Source: Acinetobacter sp. ANC 3903
GTDB lineage: Bacteria; Pseudomonadota; Gammaproteobacteria; Pseudomonadales; Moraxellaceae
Direction: 5' to 3'
Assembly (NCBI RefSeq): GCF_002135315.1
Contig: NZ_NEGA01000001.1
Span: forward strand, 217,564 to 281,563
DNA length: 64,000 bases
Of this stretch, positions 11,350 through 20,432 are shown one piece after another (position 1 is the first letter of the stretch; every line of letters begins with the position of its first letter). Both the position numbers and the translations under genes were made by a program. Below the pieces are notes generated by a model. The model did not search any database. It was given only the letters and a program-made list of their open reading frames with translations, and was not told the origin of the DNA.

Positions 11350-11601
11350 TTATTTCCACTTTACTGCCTGGACTTCAGGTTTTTTCTTGGCAGGACTGTC
11401 TGAGGCCGAACAGCCACAACTGCCACCACAGCCAGAGACCATTTCAGGTTTTAACCATTTTGCCAGAACAGTCCAGCCCTGCTGTTGGCAGCCGTTCGAA
11501 AGTGAGCTGAAGACTGAATACGCGGCTTTCGGAAAAACTTTCTTAAACACCACCACAGCACTCCAAATGACCAAAGCAGCCACAATGAGAATTTCAATCA
11601 T
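11350..11601 (-). CDS. FeoB-associated small Cys-rich membrane protein
   Basis: The 83-residue product has one N-terminal membrane helix (MIEILIVAALVIWSAVVVF) and a cysteine cluster GCGGSCGC near residues 57-64, followed by a Lys-rich tail. This layout fits the FeoB-associated Cys-rich family that often takes the place of FeoC at the end of feo operons. Its role may be to bind iron or stabilise FeoB; that is inference. The start is well supported: AAAGGAG lies 6 bases before the ATG. It follows feoB by 51 bases and is followed by a strong terminator, so it is the last gene of the Fur-controlled operon. Confidence 0.8.
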   Translation of the reverse strand: MIEILIVAALVIWSAVVVFKKVFPKAAYSVFSSLSNGCQQQGWTVLAKWLKPEMVSGCGGSCGCSASDSPAKKKPEVQAVKWK

Positions 11602-11633
11602 TTCAGTCTCCTTTCACTTGTTTGGCTTTGGAC

Positions 11634-11663
11634 AAAATTATCCAAAGTAAAATTATCCAAAGT
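11634..11663. repeat. tandem duplication of the feoB stop region (2 x 15 bases)
   Basis: The unit AAAATTATCCAAAGT occurs at 11634-11648 and again at 11649-11663 without mismatch. On the coding (minus) strand each copy contains TACTTTGGATAA, so the last three codons and stop of feoB (Tyr-Phe-Gly-stop) are repeated in frame right after the real stop. Confidence 0.9.
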
Positions 11664-13512
11664 AATGTGACGCAATTTGATAAGTCAGGAATGACATGAG
11701 ATACGCCAGTCCAAACAGGTAAATGGTCATTAAGGTTACGGTTTTGAATGAACCTGTTTCACGCTTTACCGTTGCCAGCGTGGCCAGGCAATGCGGCGCA
11801 TAAATGAACCACACCAGCAAAGATAAACCGGTTGCCAATGACCATGCCAAATCACCGCTGCTGATTAAAGTCGATAAGCCTTGTGCGACCGCATCATCAT
11901 CAGCTGCAGACAAGGCATATACGGTACCGAGTGCTGCCACCACCACCTCACGAGCCGCCATGGCTGGAATCAAGGCAATACAAATCTGCCAGTTAAAGCC
12001 CAATGGCGCAAAAATCGGCTGCATCACATGACCCAGCATACCGGCAAATGAATAGTCAATTGCTGGCCCAACTGCACCTTCTGGCGCCTGCGGGAAAGTA
12101 CACAGGAACCACAGCAAGACAGATAGCGCAAAGATGATGCCACCCACACGCTTCAAGAAGATCTTGGCGCGGTCGAGTAAGCCAATCCAAACACTTTTCA
12201 CATCCGGAAAACGATAACTTGGCAATTCCATCAACAAGGCATGCTGGGATTTATCTTTCTGGAAAAATTTCAGCACGGTCGCGACAATCAGGGCACTGAC
12301 AATACCCGCCATATACAGCGCGAACAATACCAAACCTTGCAGGTTAAACACGCCCCACACCATTTTTGCTGGAATAAAGGCAGAAATCAGCAAAGCATAA
12401 ACCGGCAAACGCGCAGAACAGGTCATCAATGGCGCAACTAAAATAGTGGTCAAACGGTCACGCGGATCGCTGATGCTACGGGTTGCCATAATGCCCGGCA
12501 CAGCACAGGCAAAACTGGATAGCAATGGAATAAAGGCCCGGCCACTTAAACCAGCCTTAAACATCAATTTATCCAGCAAGAACGCTGCACGTGGCAAATA
12601 GCCGGATTCTTCCAATACCAAAATGAAGAAGAACAGGATCAGAATCTGTGGCAAAAACACCACTACACCACCCGCACCGGCAATAATGCCGTCCACCACC
12701 AAACTATTCAGCAATGGATGTGCAATATGCTCACCCACAGTTTCTCCCAGCCATCCGAAAGCCGCTTCAATCCCATCCATAAATGGCGCAGCCCCGGCAA
12801 ATACCGCCTGGAAGATAATAAACATCATCACAGCCAGGCTGATTAAGCCAAACACCGGATGCAAGAAAATTTTATCCAGAAAATCAGAACGCTTATCTTC
12901 ATGGTCAACGAAAACCACCACATCTTTTAGAATCTGGGCAATTTTTTCATGATTTGAACCGGAAATCTTGACATCGCTCAGTTCAGTGTTAGGCGTTCTA
13001 AATGTTTCAACATCCAGCGCGCCCATCAGGTTTTCAATTCCTGCATTACGCACCGCCACAGTTTCCACCACAGGAATACCTAAACGCTGCGATAATTTTT
13101 GCGTGTTGATCTGCATGCCACGACGGCGTGCTTCATCCATCATATTCAGCACAAGCAAAATAGGACGCCCCAGCTCGATCATTTCCAGAACCAGACCGAG
13201 ATGCAGTTTTAAGTTGGTGGCATCCACCACACACAGGAAAGCATCCTGATCACCTTCTTCAGCAATTTTGCCGTGCACCACATCACGGGTAATGGCTTCA
13301 TCCGGGCTGGTCGCATTCAGACTATAAGTCCCGGGCAAATCCAGCACACGAACCGCACGTGCTGAAGGCAAGCTGAACTGCCCAACCTTTCGTTCAACCG
13401 TGACCCCCGCATAATTACCCACTTTTTGCCGTGTTCCGGTCAAATGGTTGAATAATGATGTTTTACCACAGTTCGGGTTACCTACAAGGGCAATACGTAG
13501 CGCATCACTCAT
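11653..13512 (-). CDS. feoB: ferrous iron transporter FeoB
   Basis: FeoB is the inner-membrane Fe(II) importer with an N-terminal G-protein domain. The 619-residue protein shows the P-loop GNPNCGKTS (residues 11-19), DLPGTYSL as G3, and NMMDEA as G4, then two Gate repeats and about eight membrane helices (for example PLLSSFACAVPGIMATR). It is shorter than E. coli FeoB (773) because linker segments are reduced. The start ATG overlaps the feoA stop (ATGA), so the two are translationally coupled. The C-terminus ends in the tandemly repeated YFG-stop sequence. Confidence 0.97.
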   Translation of the reverse strand: MSDALRIALVGNPNCGKTSLFNHLTGTRQKVGNYAGVTVERKVGQFSLPSARAVRVLDLPGTYSLNATSPDEAITRDVVHGKIAEEGDQDAFLCVVDATNLKLHLGLVLEMIELGRPILLVLNMMDEARRRGMQINTQKLSQRLGIPVVETVAVRNAGIENLMGALDVETFRTPNTELSDVKISGSNHEKIAQILKDVVVFVDHEDKRSDFLDKIFLHPVFGLISLAVMMFIIFQAVFAGAAPFMDGIEAAFGWLGETVGEHIAHPLLNSLVVDGIIAGAGGVVVFLPQILILFFFILVLEESGYLPRAAFLLDKLMFKAGLSGRAFIPLLSSFACAVPGIMATRSISDPRDRLTTILVAPLMTCSARLPVYALLISAFIPAKMVWGVFNLQGLVLFALYMAGIVSALIVATVLKFFQKDKSQHALLMELPSYRFPDVKSVWIGLLDRAKIFLKRVGGIIFALSVLLWFLCTFPQAPEGAVGPAIDYSFAGMLGHVMQPIFAPLGFNWQICIALIPAMAAREVVVAALGTVYALSAADDDAVAQGLSTLISSGDLAWSLATGLSLLVWFIYAPHCLATLATVKRETGSFKTVTLMTIYLFGLAYLMSFLTYQIASHYFG

Positions 13513-13769
13513 GCAGTGATCCCCTCTTCAATTTCAATTTTTTCAGCTTCAACTTTACGCAGTGCGAAACGGGTAAACCCCACCTGAATCAGGATGGGAT
13601 CGCCACCAAAAATACCTTTGGTAATGACCTGAACTTTTGTCCCCGGTACAAAACCTAAAGTTTCTAAACGACTCGCCACCAGATCAGTCTGAGCTGTATC
13701 ACCATCCAAAGTACGATTCACTTTGCTAATGATGGCCGTTTGTTTCACTTTCAAATCAGATAATCGCAC
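13509..13769 (-). CDS. feoA: ferrous iron transport accessory protein FeoA
   Basis: FeoA is a small cytoplasmic SH3-like protein needed for FeoB activity. I start it at the GTG at 13769, giving 86 residues beginning VRLSDLKVKQ, the conserved start of the family, with AGGA 9 bases upstream. The frame is open to an ATG at 13871, but that extra stretch contains the Fur box and would be a hydrophobic leader not seen in FeoA. The core LETLGFVPGTKVQV and GDPILIQVGFTRFALR are typical. The stop overlaps the feoB start by 4 bases. Confidence 0.9.
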   Translation of the reverse strand: MRLSDLKVKQTAIISKVNRTLDGDTAQTDLVASRLETLGFVPGTKVQVITKGIFGGDPILIQVGFTRFALRKVEAEKIEIEEGITA

Positions 13770-13810
13770 CGCATCTAATCCTAAAATATTTCGTACAGTA
13801 TACAAACAAA

Positions 13811-13825
13811 TGAGAATAATTACCA
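13811..13825 (-). promoter_or_regulatory. Fur box upstream of feoA
   Basis: TGAGAATAATTACCA matches the 7-1-7 Fur consensus TGATAATNATTATCA at 12 of 14 informative bases. It lies about 42 bases before the proposed feoA GTG. Iron-loaded Fur is expected to repress feoA-feoB here. The divergent xerD start is 117 bases away. Confidence 0.75.
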
Positions 13826-13941
13826 AGTAAGGTTTGATTCCAATTCTCATCTTGTGTGCGGCGTTCGACATTGCAAAAAAATTGGTCTACATTGATCAAG
13901 ACCAAGAAAAACTTGGGGTTTTCATTTAACGTAGAAGTGAC

Positions 13942-14859
13942 ATGCTCAATAAAAAGCCTCGTATTCCCGCAGCTGTAAACATTCCTGAACATTTAAGTTT
14001 TTTGCAGGGCTTTCGAGATTATTTAATTGCCCAAACCGTCAGCCCGCATACCCGTAATGCCTATCTGTCTGATTTAATTCAATGTAGTGAGTGCAGTACT
14101 GTTGCCATGCAAGACTGGAGCAGTGATGACATTTCCGATGTTTTACTCAACCTGACCCAACAGGGAAAAAGTCCGCGCTCGATTGCGCGCTCACTTTCTG
14201 CCCTGCGTTCCTTTTATAAATTTCTGCGTGAGCAAAAATTACGTAGCGACAATCCGGTTGCAACCCATAAAACCCCTAAAATTGGGCGGGCCTTACCGAA
14301 GGATTTATCCGAAGCCGATGTTGAAGCCTTAATTAATGCACCAGATATCAATACCGCTCTGGGCTTACGTGACCGGGCAATGTTTGAAGTCCTCTACGCC
14401 TGCGGACTACGGGTATCTGAATTGCTCAATTTAAGGCTGGAACTGATTAATCTAAAACAAGGCTATTTGCGTATTGTCGGCAAAGGCAATAAGGAACGTC
14501 TGGTTCCTTTGGGGCAGGTCGCTTGTGAATGGATTGAAAAGTATCTACAGCAAGCACGTGCCAGCCTGTATAAATCTGCCACTGACTATGTGTTTTTAAC
14601 CCAGCATGGTGGCATCATGAGTCGGCAAAATTTCTGGTATGCCATTAAGCGCTATGCTTTGCAAGCCGGCATTCAGACCGAACTTTCACCGCATACCCTG
14701 CGGCATGCCTTCGCCACCCATCTGCTCAATCATGGTGCCGACTTGCGTGTGGTACAGATGCTGCTCGGACATAGTGATTTATCCACCACGCAAATTTATA
14801 CCCACGTGGCTCAGGTTCGCATGCAACAGTTACATGCCACTTATCACCCGCGCGCTTAA
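13942..14859 (+). CDS. xerD: site-specific tyrosine recombinase XerD
   Basis: XerD acts with XerC and FtsK at the dif site to resolve chromosome dimers. The 305-residue product has the N-terminal SAM-like core-binding domain and all catalytic residues: Arg157 (ACGLRVSEL), Lys181 (GKGNKER), His251 and Arg254 (HTLRH), His277 (LLGHSD) and the nucleophile Tyr286 (TQIYTHV). I call XerD rather than XerC because the gene is followed by dsbC, the same neighbour as in E. coli, and by the sequence of the C-terminal domain. It is divergent from the feo operon. Confidence 0.93.
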   Translation: MLNKKPRIPAAVNIPEHLSFLQGFRDYLIAQTVSPHTRNAYLSDLIQCSECSTVAMQDWSSDDISDVLLNLTQQGKSPRSIARSLSALRSFYKFLREQKLRSDNPVATHKTPKIGRALPKDLSEADVEALINAPDINTALGLRDRAMFEVLYACGLRVSELLNLRLELINLKQGYLRIVGKGNKERLVPLGQVACEWIEKYLQQARASLYKSATDYVFLTQHGGIMSRQNFWYAIKRYALQAGIQTELSPHTLRHAFATHLLNHGADLRVVQMLLGHSDLSTTQIYTHVAQVRMQQLHATYHPRA

Positions 14860-14955
14860 CGGCAGTAAATATCAGACTAAGAAGTTTTATTTCAGACATT
14901 TTTTTTTGTTATGCTTATTCACCTGTTTTTTTATACCTACAAGAAAGGGTTGTTT

Positions 14956-15771
14956 ATGTTATTTACCCGTTCAAAAATTTTTCTCGCATCTACACTTGTT
15001 GTTGGCTTGGGATTAACGGCCTGCTCCAATTCGAATAATGATGAAAAAAAGCAAAATACTTTAACCGCTAGCGCACCTGCAACCGGGGAAGCATCCAACC
15101 TTTCAGAACGCAATGCACAGCAACGTCTGGTCAACACCTTGCAGCAGCATTTCAAGAAAGCCAATATCAATGCCAAAATTTTAAATATTAAAGCGACTGA
15201 AGTCCCTAATCTGTATTGGGTCACTCTCGAAGGCATGTCATCTGTATATGCCACTGCCGATGGCAAATACATTGTTCAGGGCGATGTACTGCGTTTAGGC
15301 GACAGTAAAATTCACAATGTCAGTGAAAACCTGCAATCCGAAACCAATAAAAAACTGCTTGCCAACTTAAAAACTGAAGATCTTCTGGTGTATAAAGCCA
15401 AAGGCAAGACCAAACATGTGGTCTATGTTTTTACCGATGCCAGCTGTCCGTATTGTCATAAATTACATGAACATATGGCTGAAATTAATGCCCAGGGTAT
15501 TGAAGTGCGCTATATCGCATGGCCACGTGGCGAACAGTTCATGCCAGCCATGGAAAGCGTATGGTGTAGTGCCGACCGTCAAGCTGCATTCGATCAGGCC
15601 ATTGCCGGTGCACCGCTTGCTCCAGCGACCTGTAAAAATCCAGTCAGAGATCAATATCAATTGGGCTTGAATATGGGCGTCAACGGTACTCCGGCAATTT
15701 ATAATACCGAGGGTGTTTACTTGGGTGGATATCTATCGCCTGAAGAATTGGTGCAACGTTTAAATAACTAA
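14956..15771 (+). CDS. dsbC: DsbC-type disulfide isomerase, lipoprotein form
   Basis: DsbC corrects wrong disulfide bonds in periplasmic proteins. The 271-residue product has the N-terminal dimerisation domain (about residues 50-130), a linker, and a thioredoxin domain with CPYC (Cys164-Cys167) and a later cis-Pro loop (NGTPA). I choose the ATG at 14956, with AAAGGG 6 bases upstream. The signal peptide ends in the lipobox LTAC, with Cys23 followed by Ser, so the mature enzyme should be lipid-anchored; E. coli DsbC is soluble. It lies directly after xerD, as in many gamma-proteobacteria, and before hom. Confidence 0.9.
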   Translation: MLFTRSKIFLASTLVVGLGLTACSNSNNDEKKQNTLTASAPATGEASNLSERNAQQRLVNTLQQHFKKANINAKILNIKATEVPNLYWVTLEGMSSVYATADGKYIVQGDVLRLGDSKIHNVSENLQSETNKKLLANLKTEDLLVYKAKGKTKHVVYVFTDASCPYCHKLHEHMAEINAQGIEVRYIAWPRGEQFMPAMESVWCSADRQAAFDQAIAGAPLAPATCKNPVRDQYQLGLNMGVNGTPAIYNTEGVYLGGYLSPEELVQRLNN

Positions 15772-15895
15772 TTTTTATCAATTCATTTACTAAATTTAAT
15801 AGGTAAAGATAAAGTGATATCTACCCTAGAGTCTGGCGGTTTTTTTAGCTATGATCTAGTTTCGCTTAAAGTTGAATACATATTTGGAGTGTGAC

Positions 15896-17200
15896 GTGAA
15901 ACCAGTTCGTCTGGCAATCCTCGGTCTTGGTACTGTGGGTGGTGGTGCCCTTAAACTACTAAAAGAAAATGCTGCTGAGATTAAACGTCGCACCGGTCGA
16001 GAAATTCGAATCACTCATGTAGGTACCCGTCGTCCACGTCCTGATCTGGATTTACCTGCTTCAGCGAAGCAAAGTGCTGATCTGCTCGATATCGTTCGTC
16101 AACCTGATGTCGATGTGGTGGTTGAAGTTATGGGCGGCATTCACCCTGCTTATGAAGTCATCATGGAAGCGATGAAACACGGCAAGCACATTGTGACGGC
16201 CAACAAGGCCTTACTGGCTGAACATGGCAATGAACTGTTTAAAGCGGCCGAAGACCATGCCGTACAAATTGCCTATGAAGCAGCCGTTGCCGGTGGTATT
16301 CCGATTATTAAAGTGATTCGTGAAGGTTTGGCTGCCAATAAAATTGACTGGCTGGCGGGCATCATTAACGGTACAGGCAACTTCATTTTAAGTGAAATGC
16401 GTGAAAAAGGTCGTGCCTTTGCAGACGTGCTCAAAGAAGCACAAGAACTGGGTTATGCTGAAGCAGATCCAACCTTTGACGTTGAAGGCATTGATGCTGC
16501 ACATAAACTGACGATTCTGGCTTCATGTGCCTTTGGTATTCCGCTACAGTTCGACAAGGTATTTACCGAAGGCATCAGCAAAGTGACTGCTCAAGACGTA
16601 AAATATGCCGAAGACTTGGGCTTCCGTATCAAACACTTGGGTATTGCACGCCGTACCGATGCCGGAATTGAATTACGCGTCCACCCGACCTTGATTCCAG
16701 ATGACCAGCTGATTGCTAACGTCAACGGTGTAAAAAATGCCGTTCTAGTCCAAGCCAATGCTGTTGGTCCAACACTGTATTACGGTGCTGGCGCTGGTGC
16801 TGGTCCAACGGCTTCTGCGGTAGTCGCGGACGTGGTGGATATTGTCCGTGACATTATTTACACAGAAGATGGTGCTGGAACTATTCCGCAGCTTGCGTTT
16901 GAAGCACTGACAGACTTACCAATTCTGCCACGTGAAGAAATGACCACCGGATATTACATCCGTATTAATGCCGAAGATCAAACTGGCGTTCTGGCCGATG
17001 TCACCACCATTTTAAGCCGTGCCGGTATTAGCATCGACGCGATCATGCAACAGCCGCGCTTAAAAGACCTTATTCCTATCGTGATTCTGACTGATCCAGT
17101 GAAAGAATCAAAAATGGATGAAGCCCTTCAGCAAATTCAAGCATTGCCCGTCATTCATGGCGAAATTGTACGAATTCGTTTAGAATCGCTTGATAATTAA
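15896..17200 (+). CDS. hom: homoserine dehydrogenase
   Basis: The enzyme reduces aspartate semialdehyde to homoserine, the branch point to threonine and methionine. The 434-residue product has the NAD(P)-binding GLGTVGGG (residues 10-17), the catalytic domain (NGTGNFIL, EADPTFDVEGIDAAHKL), and a C-terminal ACT domain (TGVLADVTTILSRAGISIDA), which usually means feedback inhibition by threonine. It is a monofunctional enzyme with no aspartokinase part. The GTG at 15896 is chosen, since GGAG lies 6 bases before it. thrC follows 56 bases downstream. Confidence 0.96.
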   Translation: MKPVRLAILGLGTVGGGALKLLKENAAEIKRRTGREIRITHVGTRRPRPDLDLPASAKQSADLLDIVRQPDVDVVVEVMGGIHPAYEVIMEAMKHGKHIVTANKALLAEHGNELFKAAEDHAVQIAYEAAVAGGIPIIKVIREGLAANKIDWLAGIINGTGNFILSEMREKGRAFADVLKEAQELGYAEADPTFDVEGIDAAHKLTILASCAFGIPLQFDKVFTEGISKVTAQDVKYAEDLGFRIKHLGIARRTDAGIELRVHPTLIPDDQLIANVNGVKNAVLVQANAVGPTLYYGAGAGAGPTASAVVADVVDIVRDIIYTEDGAGTIPQLAFEALTDLPILPREEMTTGYYIRINAEDQTGVLADVTTILSRAGISIDAIMQQPRLKDLIPIVILTDPVKESKMDEALQQIQALPVIHGEIVRIRLESLDN

Positions 17201-17256
17201 TCGGGTTGAGGGGAGTATTCCCCTTGCCAAGCTCTACATACAATTGGAACATCATC

Positions 17257-18396
17257 ATGTCTAATGCCAATCGTTATACTGGTTTAGTTGACCGCTATCG
17301 CGACCGTTTACCAGTGTCTGCAACAACTCGCGCAATCTCTTTAGGCGAAGGTAACACGCCACTGATCAAGCTTGAGAACATTCCTCGCATTATTGGCAAA
17401 AATGTTGAAATTTATGTGAAGTACGAGGGCTTAAACCCGACTGGTTCATTTAAAGACCGTGGCATGACCATGGCGGTAACTAAAGCGGTTGAAGAAGGTT
17501 CTAAAGCCATTATCTGTGCATCTACAGGTAACACTTCTGCTGCAGCGGCTGCTTATGCTGCCCGTGCCGGCATCAAAGCGTTCGTACTCATCCCGGAAGG
17601 CAAAATTGCCATGGGTAAAATGGCACAAGCCATGATGTACGGTGCGGTAACCATGCAAATTCGCGGCAACTTCGATGACGGTATGCGTCTGGTAAAAGAA
17701 GTGGCTGACCAAGCGCCTGTGACCATCGTAAACTCAATCAACCCATACCGTTTGCAAGGTCAAAAAACCATTGCTTACGAAATCGTGGATGAATTAGGTC
17801 GTGCACCTGATTATCACTGTCTACCCGTGGGTAACGCAGGTAACATCACTGCACACTGGATGGGTTATACCGAAGCTGTTGCCAACCAGCCTAAAGACCA
17901 GTTTGAACAAGTGGTTTATGATGCTGCAACAGATCAATTCACTGGTCCAAAACCTGAAGGTCTGCCAACAATGGTCGGTTACCAGGCTTCTGGCGCTGCT
18001 CCATTCTTACGTGGTGCACCAGTGGAAAACCCTGAAACTATCGCAACTGCAATCCGTATCGGTAACCCACAAAGCTGGAACCACGCCAAAGCGGTTGTTC
18101 GTGATTCTCAAGGTTGGTTCGACGAACTAACTGATGCTGAAATCCTTGAAGCTCAACGCTTACTTTCTATGTACGAAGGTGTATTCGTAGAACCTGCTTC
18201 TGCAGCGTCTATTGGTGGTGCAATTCGTGACATTAAAGCAGGTAAAATTGCTGAAGGTTCTGTAATTGTATGTACAGTAACGGGTAACGGCTTAAAAGAC
18301 CCTGACACAGCAATCAAACAATGTTCTGATGCAGTGATGTTGTCTATCGATGCGACAATGAATCAAGTCAAAGACTCTATTCTTTCTAATATGTAA
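17257..18396 (+). CDS. thrC: threonine synthase
   Basis: Threonine synthase converts O-phosphohomoserine to threonine with pyridoxal phosphate. The 379-residue protein has the cofactor lysine in NPTGSFKDRGM (Lys66), the phosphate-binding GNAGN loop, and ASTGNTSAA. It is the shorter bacterial type rather than the longer E. coli type (428). The ATG at 17257 begins MSNANRYTG; the frame is open to 17206 but that region is intergenic in character. It forms a unit with hom and ends at a symmetrical terminator. A homoserine kinase gene is not nearby. Confidence 0.96.
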   Translation: MSNANRYTGLVDRYRDRLPVSATTRAISLGEGNTPLIKLENIPRIIGKNVEIYVKYEGLNPTGSFKDRGMTMAVTKAVEEGSKAIICASTGNTSAAAAAYAARAGIKAFVLIPEGKIAMGKMAQAMMYGAVTMQIRGNFDDGMRLVKEVADQAPVTIVNSINPYRLQGQKTIAYEIVDELGRAPDYHCLPVGNAGNITAHWMGYTEAVANQPKDQFEQVVYDAATDQFTGPKPEGLPTMVGYQASGAAPFLRGAPVENPETIATAIRIGNPQSWNHAKAVVRDSQGWFDELTDAEILEAQRLLSMYEGVFVEPASAASIGGAIRDIKAGKIAEGSVIVCTVTGNGLKDPDTAIKQCSDAVMLSIDATMNQVKDSILSNM

Positions 18397-18420
18397 TTTA
18401 TTTCATCTTTAGATTGAAAC

Positions 18421-18448
18421 AAAAAGCCCTGCAATTGCAGGGCTTTTT
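18421..18448. terminator. symmetrical terminator between thrC and pbpG
   Basis: AAAAAGCCCTGCAA is followed directly by its exact complement TTGCAGGGCTTTTT: a 28-base perfect palindrome with T-runs on both strands. It can end both thrC and the convergent pbpG. Confidence 0.9.
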
Positions 18449-18502
18449 AATTCAGAAGTATTCAAAGGTTGAGTAAATTTGAATACTTCCCAAAATTTAA
18501 CA

Positions 18503-19549
18503 TTAAATACGTTTGGGTAACTGGCTTGCCCAGCTCATTAAACGTGTTGCATCGTTGGTACGTGCAGCAGAGGAATCTGCTCCAAGAAGTACCACAATTG
18601 CAGGACGGTTATTTAAAGTGGTATGCATCACCACACAACGCCCTGCTTCATTGATATAACCTGTTTTTGAAATATTGATATTCCAGCCACCGTTACGTAC
18701 CAAGGCATTGGTATTGTTCGATTTTAATACACGATAGCCCAAGTTAAAATCATAGCTTGCTGTGGTTGAGAACTGACGGATCAAACTATATTGAGACGCC
18801 GTATTCACCAAAATACCCAAGTCTCGTGCTGAAGACACATTACGCGGGTCTAAACCGGAAGACTCCATATAATGGGTTGAATTCATGCCTAAAGATTTTG
18901 CCTTGGCATTCATTGCAGCCACAAATGCTGCTCGACCACCCGGATAAGTACGTGCCAATGCTGCTGCTGCAGGGTTTTCAGACTTCATTAAAGCAAACAG
19001 TAAAGCTTCAGCGCGATTCATGCTATCACCCGCGCGTAAAGTCGAACTTGAACTTTTACAGCCCGAACATGAAAAGTCAGATTGCTGTAAAGTTATTTTT
19101 TCTGACATATTTAAACGGGAATCCGCAATTACGACAGCTGTCATCAGCTTGGTAATCGATGCAATTGGAAAAGCCGTATTGCTATTTTTACTATAAAGCA
19201 CTTCGCCAGTTTGACCGTCCATCACCAATGCAGCGCGGGCATTAACCGAAGGCTGGTTGCTATAATTGGAATTATTTAAAATTTGTACTGTTTTAGGTGC
19301 AGAATGTGTCACCACACCATTCGAACTACGTACGGAAGTGGCTATTTTGGTTGAACCTTGTGGAGAGACTTCTTCAGCTGAAGCATCACCGTTTAATAAT
19401 TGATTGACATCCTCAGAGGACCAGTTCAACGCAGCCTGTCCCGTCCCTTTAGACGCATCCATCACCAGTTCTGCAAAACTGGCTGAACTCATGCTAAGCA
19501 GAATTGAAATGCCCAGCATATGCATTAAAGATTTTTTCGAATTTTTCAC
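18503..19549 (-). CDS. pbpG: D-alanyl-D-alanine endopeptidase PBP7/8
   Basis: This penicillin-binding protein cleaves peptide cross-links in peptidoglycan. The 348-residue product has a signal peptide (cleavage near SFA-EL, residue 27), a low-complexity linker, and the three serine-peptidase motifs: SITK (Ser131, Lys134), SEN, and KTG in SKTGYINEAG. The PBP5-type extra C-terminal domain is absent, which supports the PBP7 class over a DD-carboxypeptidase. In A. baumannii, PBP7/8 contributes to serum survival (established for that species). It converges on thrC. Confidence 0.92.
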   Translation of the reverse strand: MKNSKKSLMHMLGISILLSMSSASFAELVMDASKGTGQAALNWSSEDVNQLLNGDASAEEVSPQGSTKIATSVRSSNGVVTHSAPKTVQILNNSNYSNQPSVNARAALVMDGQTGEVLYSKNSNTAFPIASITKLMTAVVIADSRLNMSEKITLQQSDFSCSGCKSSSSTLRAGDSMNRAEALLFALMKSENPAAAALARTYPGGRAAFVAAMNAKAKSLGMNSTHYMESSGLDPRNVSSARDLGILVNTASQYSLIRQFSTTASYDFNLGYRVLKSNNTNALVRNGGWNINISKTGYINEAGRCVVMHTTLNNRPAIVVLLGADSSAARTNDATRLMSWASQLPKRI

Positions 19550-19770
19550 GGTGATTTACTCAACTCAAGGAGGCAAGATACATTTGTATATTCCCTCAAA
19601 AATGCTTACATTTAGACACAAAGATGAACACTTTTTGTTGCTCACAACATTGTGTATAACATTTAATTGAAAGATATAGAATAGGATTGCTAATTTTGTC
19701 ATTTCATTGCAAGCTTATTTTGCTTTATGTAACAAAAAAAATGCATTTTTTTGATATGAGGGAGAACTAG

Positions 19771-20406
19771 GTGATCACAGTTTTAGTGGTAGATGACCAT
19801 GAATTAGTACGTACCGGAATTTGCCGTATGCTCGAAGACCATGCGGATGTTCAAGTGATTGGTCAGGCTGAATCTGGTGAAGAAGCGATTAACTTAGTCC
19901 GCCATCATCATCCTAATGTCGTTTTGCTGGATGTAAACATGCCCGGAATTGGCGGGGTAGAAACCACCCGACGTCTATTGCAAACTGCGCCTGAAACCAA
20001 AGTACTGGCGGTCAGTGGCTTGGCTGAAGAGCCCTATCCTTCCTTATTGCTTAAAGCAGGTGCTAAAGGCTATATCACCAAAGGTGCACCTGTGACCGAA
20101 ATGGTTCGTGCCATCAACAAGGTCATGCAAGGTGGAAAGTATTTCAGTGCCGACATTGCAGAACAACTGGCCAGTTCATATCTTTCTGACACCCAACAGT
20201 CTCCTTTCGATGCCTTATCGGAACGTGAAATGCAGGTGGCGATGATGGTGGTGAATTGTATTAGTGCCCAGGAAATTGCCGATAAACTTTTTGTCAGTGT
20301 CAAAACAGTAAATACTTACCGTTACCGCATTTTTGAAAAGCTGAATCTGGATAGTGATGTCAAACTGACTCACCTGGCCATTCGCTATGGTCTGATTAAA
20401 CCTTAA
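19771..20406 (+). CDS. gacA: response regulator GacA (NarL/LuxR type)
   Basis: The 211-residue protein has a receiver domain with acidic pocket (Asp8, Asp9), phosphorylated Asp54 (LLDVNMPG), and a C-terminal LuxR-type helix-turn-helix (about residues 148-195, with SAQEIADKLFVSVKTVNTYRYRIFEKL split around the recognition helix). It matches GacA/UvrY, the partner of the hybrid kinase GacS. In A. baumannii, GacSA controls virulence, motility, and the paa aromatic degradation operon. Translation starts at GTG 19771 with GGGAG upstream. pilS follows after 26 bases, so these unrelated two-component genes may share a message. Confidence 0.9.
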   Translation: MITVLVVDDHELVRTGICRMLEDHADVQVIGQAESGEEAINLVRHHHPNVVLLDVNMPGIGGVETTRRLLQTAPETKVLAVSGLAEEPYPSLLLKAGAKGYITKGAPVTEMVRAINKVMQGGKYFSADIAEQLASSYLSDTQQSPFDALSEREMQVAMMVVNCISAQEIADKLFVSVKTVNTYRYRIFEKLNLDSDVKLTHLAIRYGLIKP

Positions 20407-20432
20407 TACCCTTTGGCTTGTAGAAGACATGC

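Noticed and set aside
13942..14859. assignment as integrase of a mobile element
   Set aside because: The tyrosine recombinase is a full XerD next to dsbC, with no att repeats or mobile genes around it.
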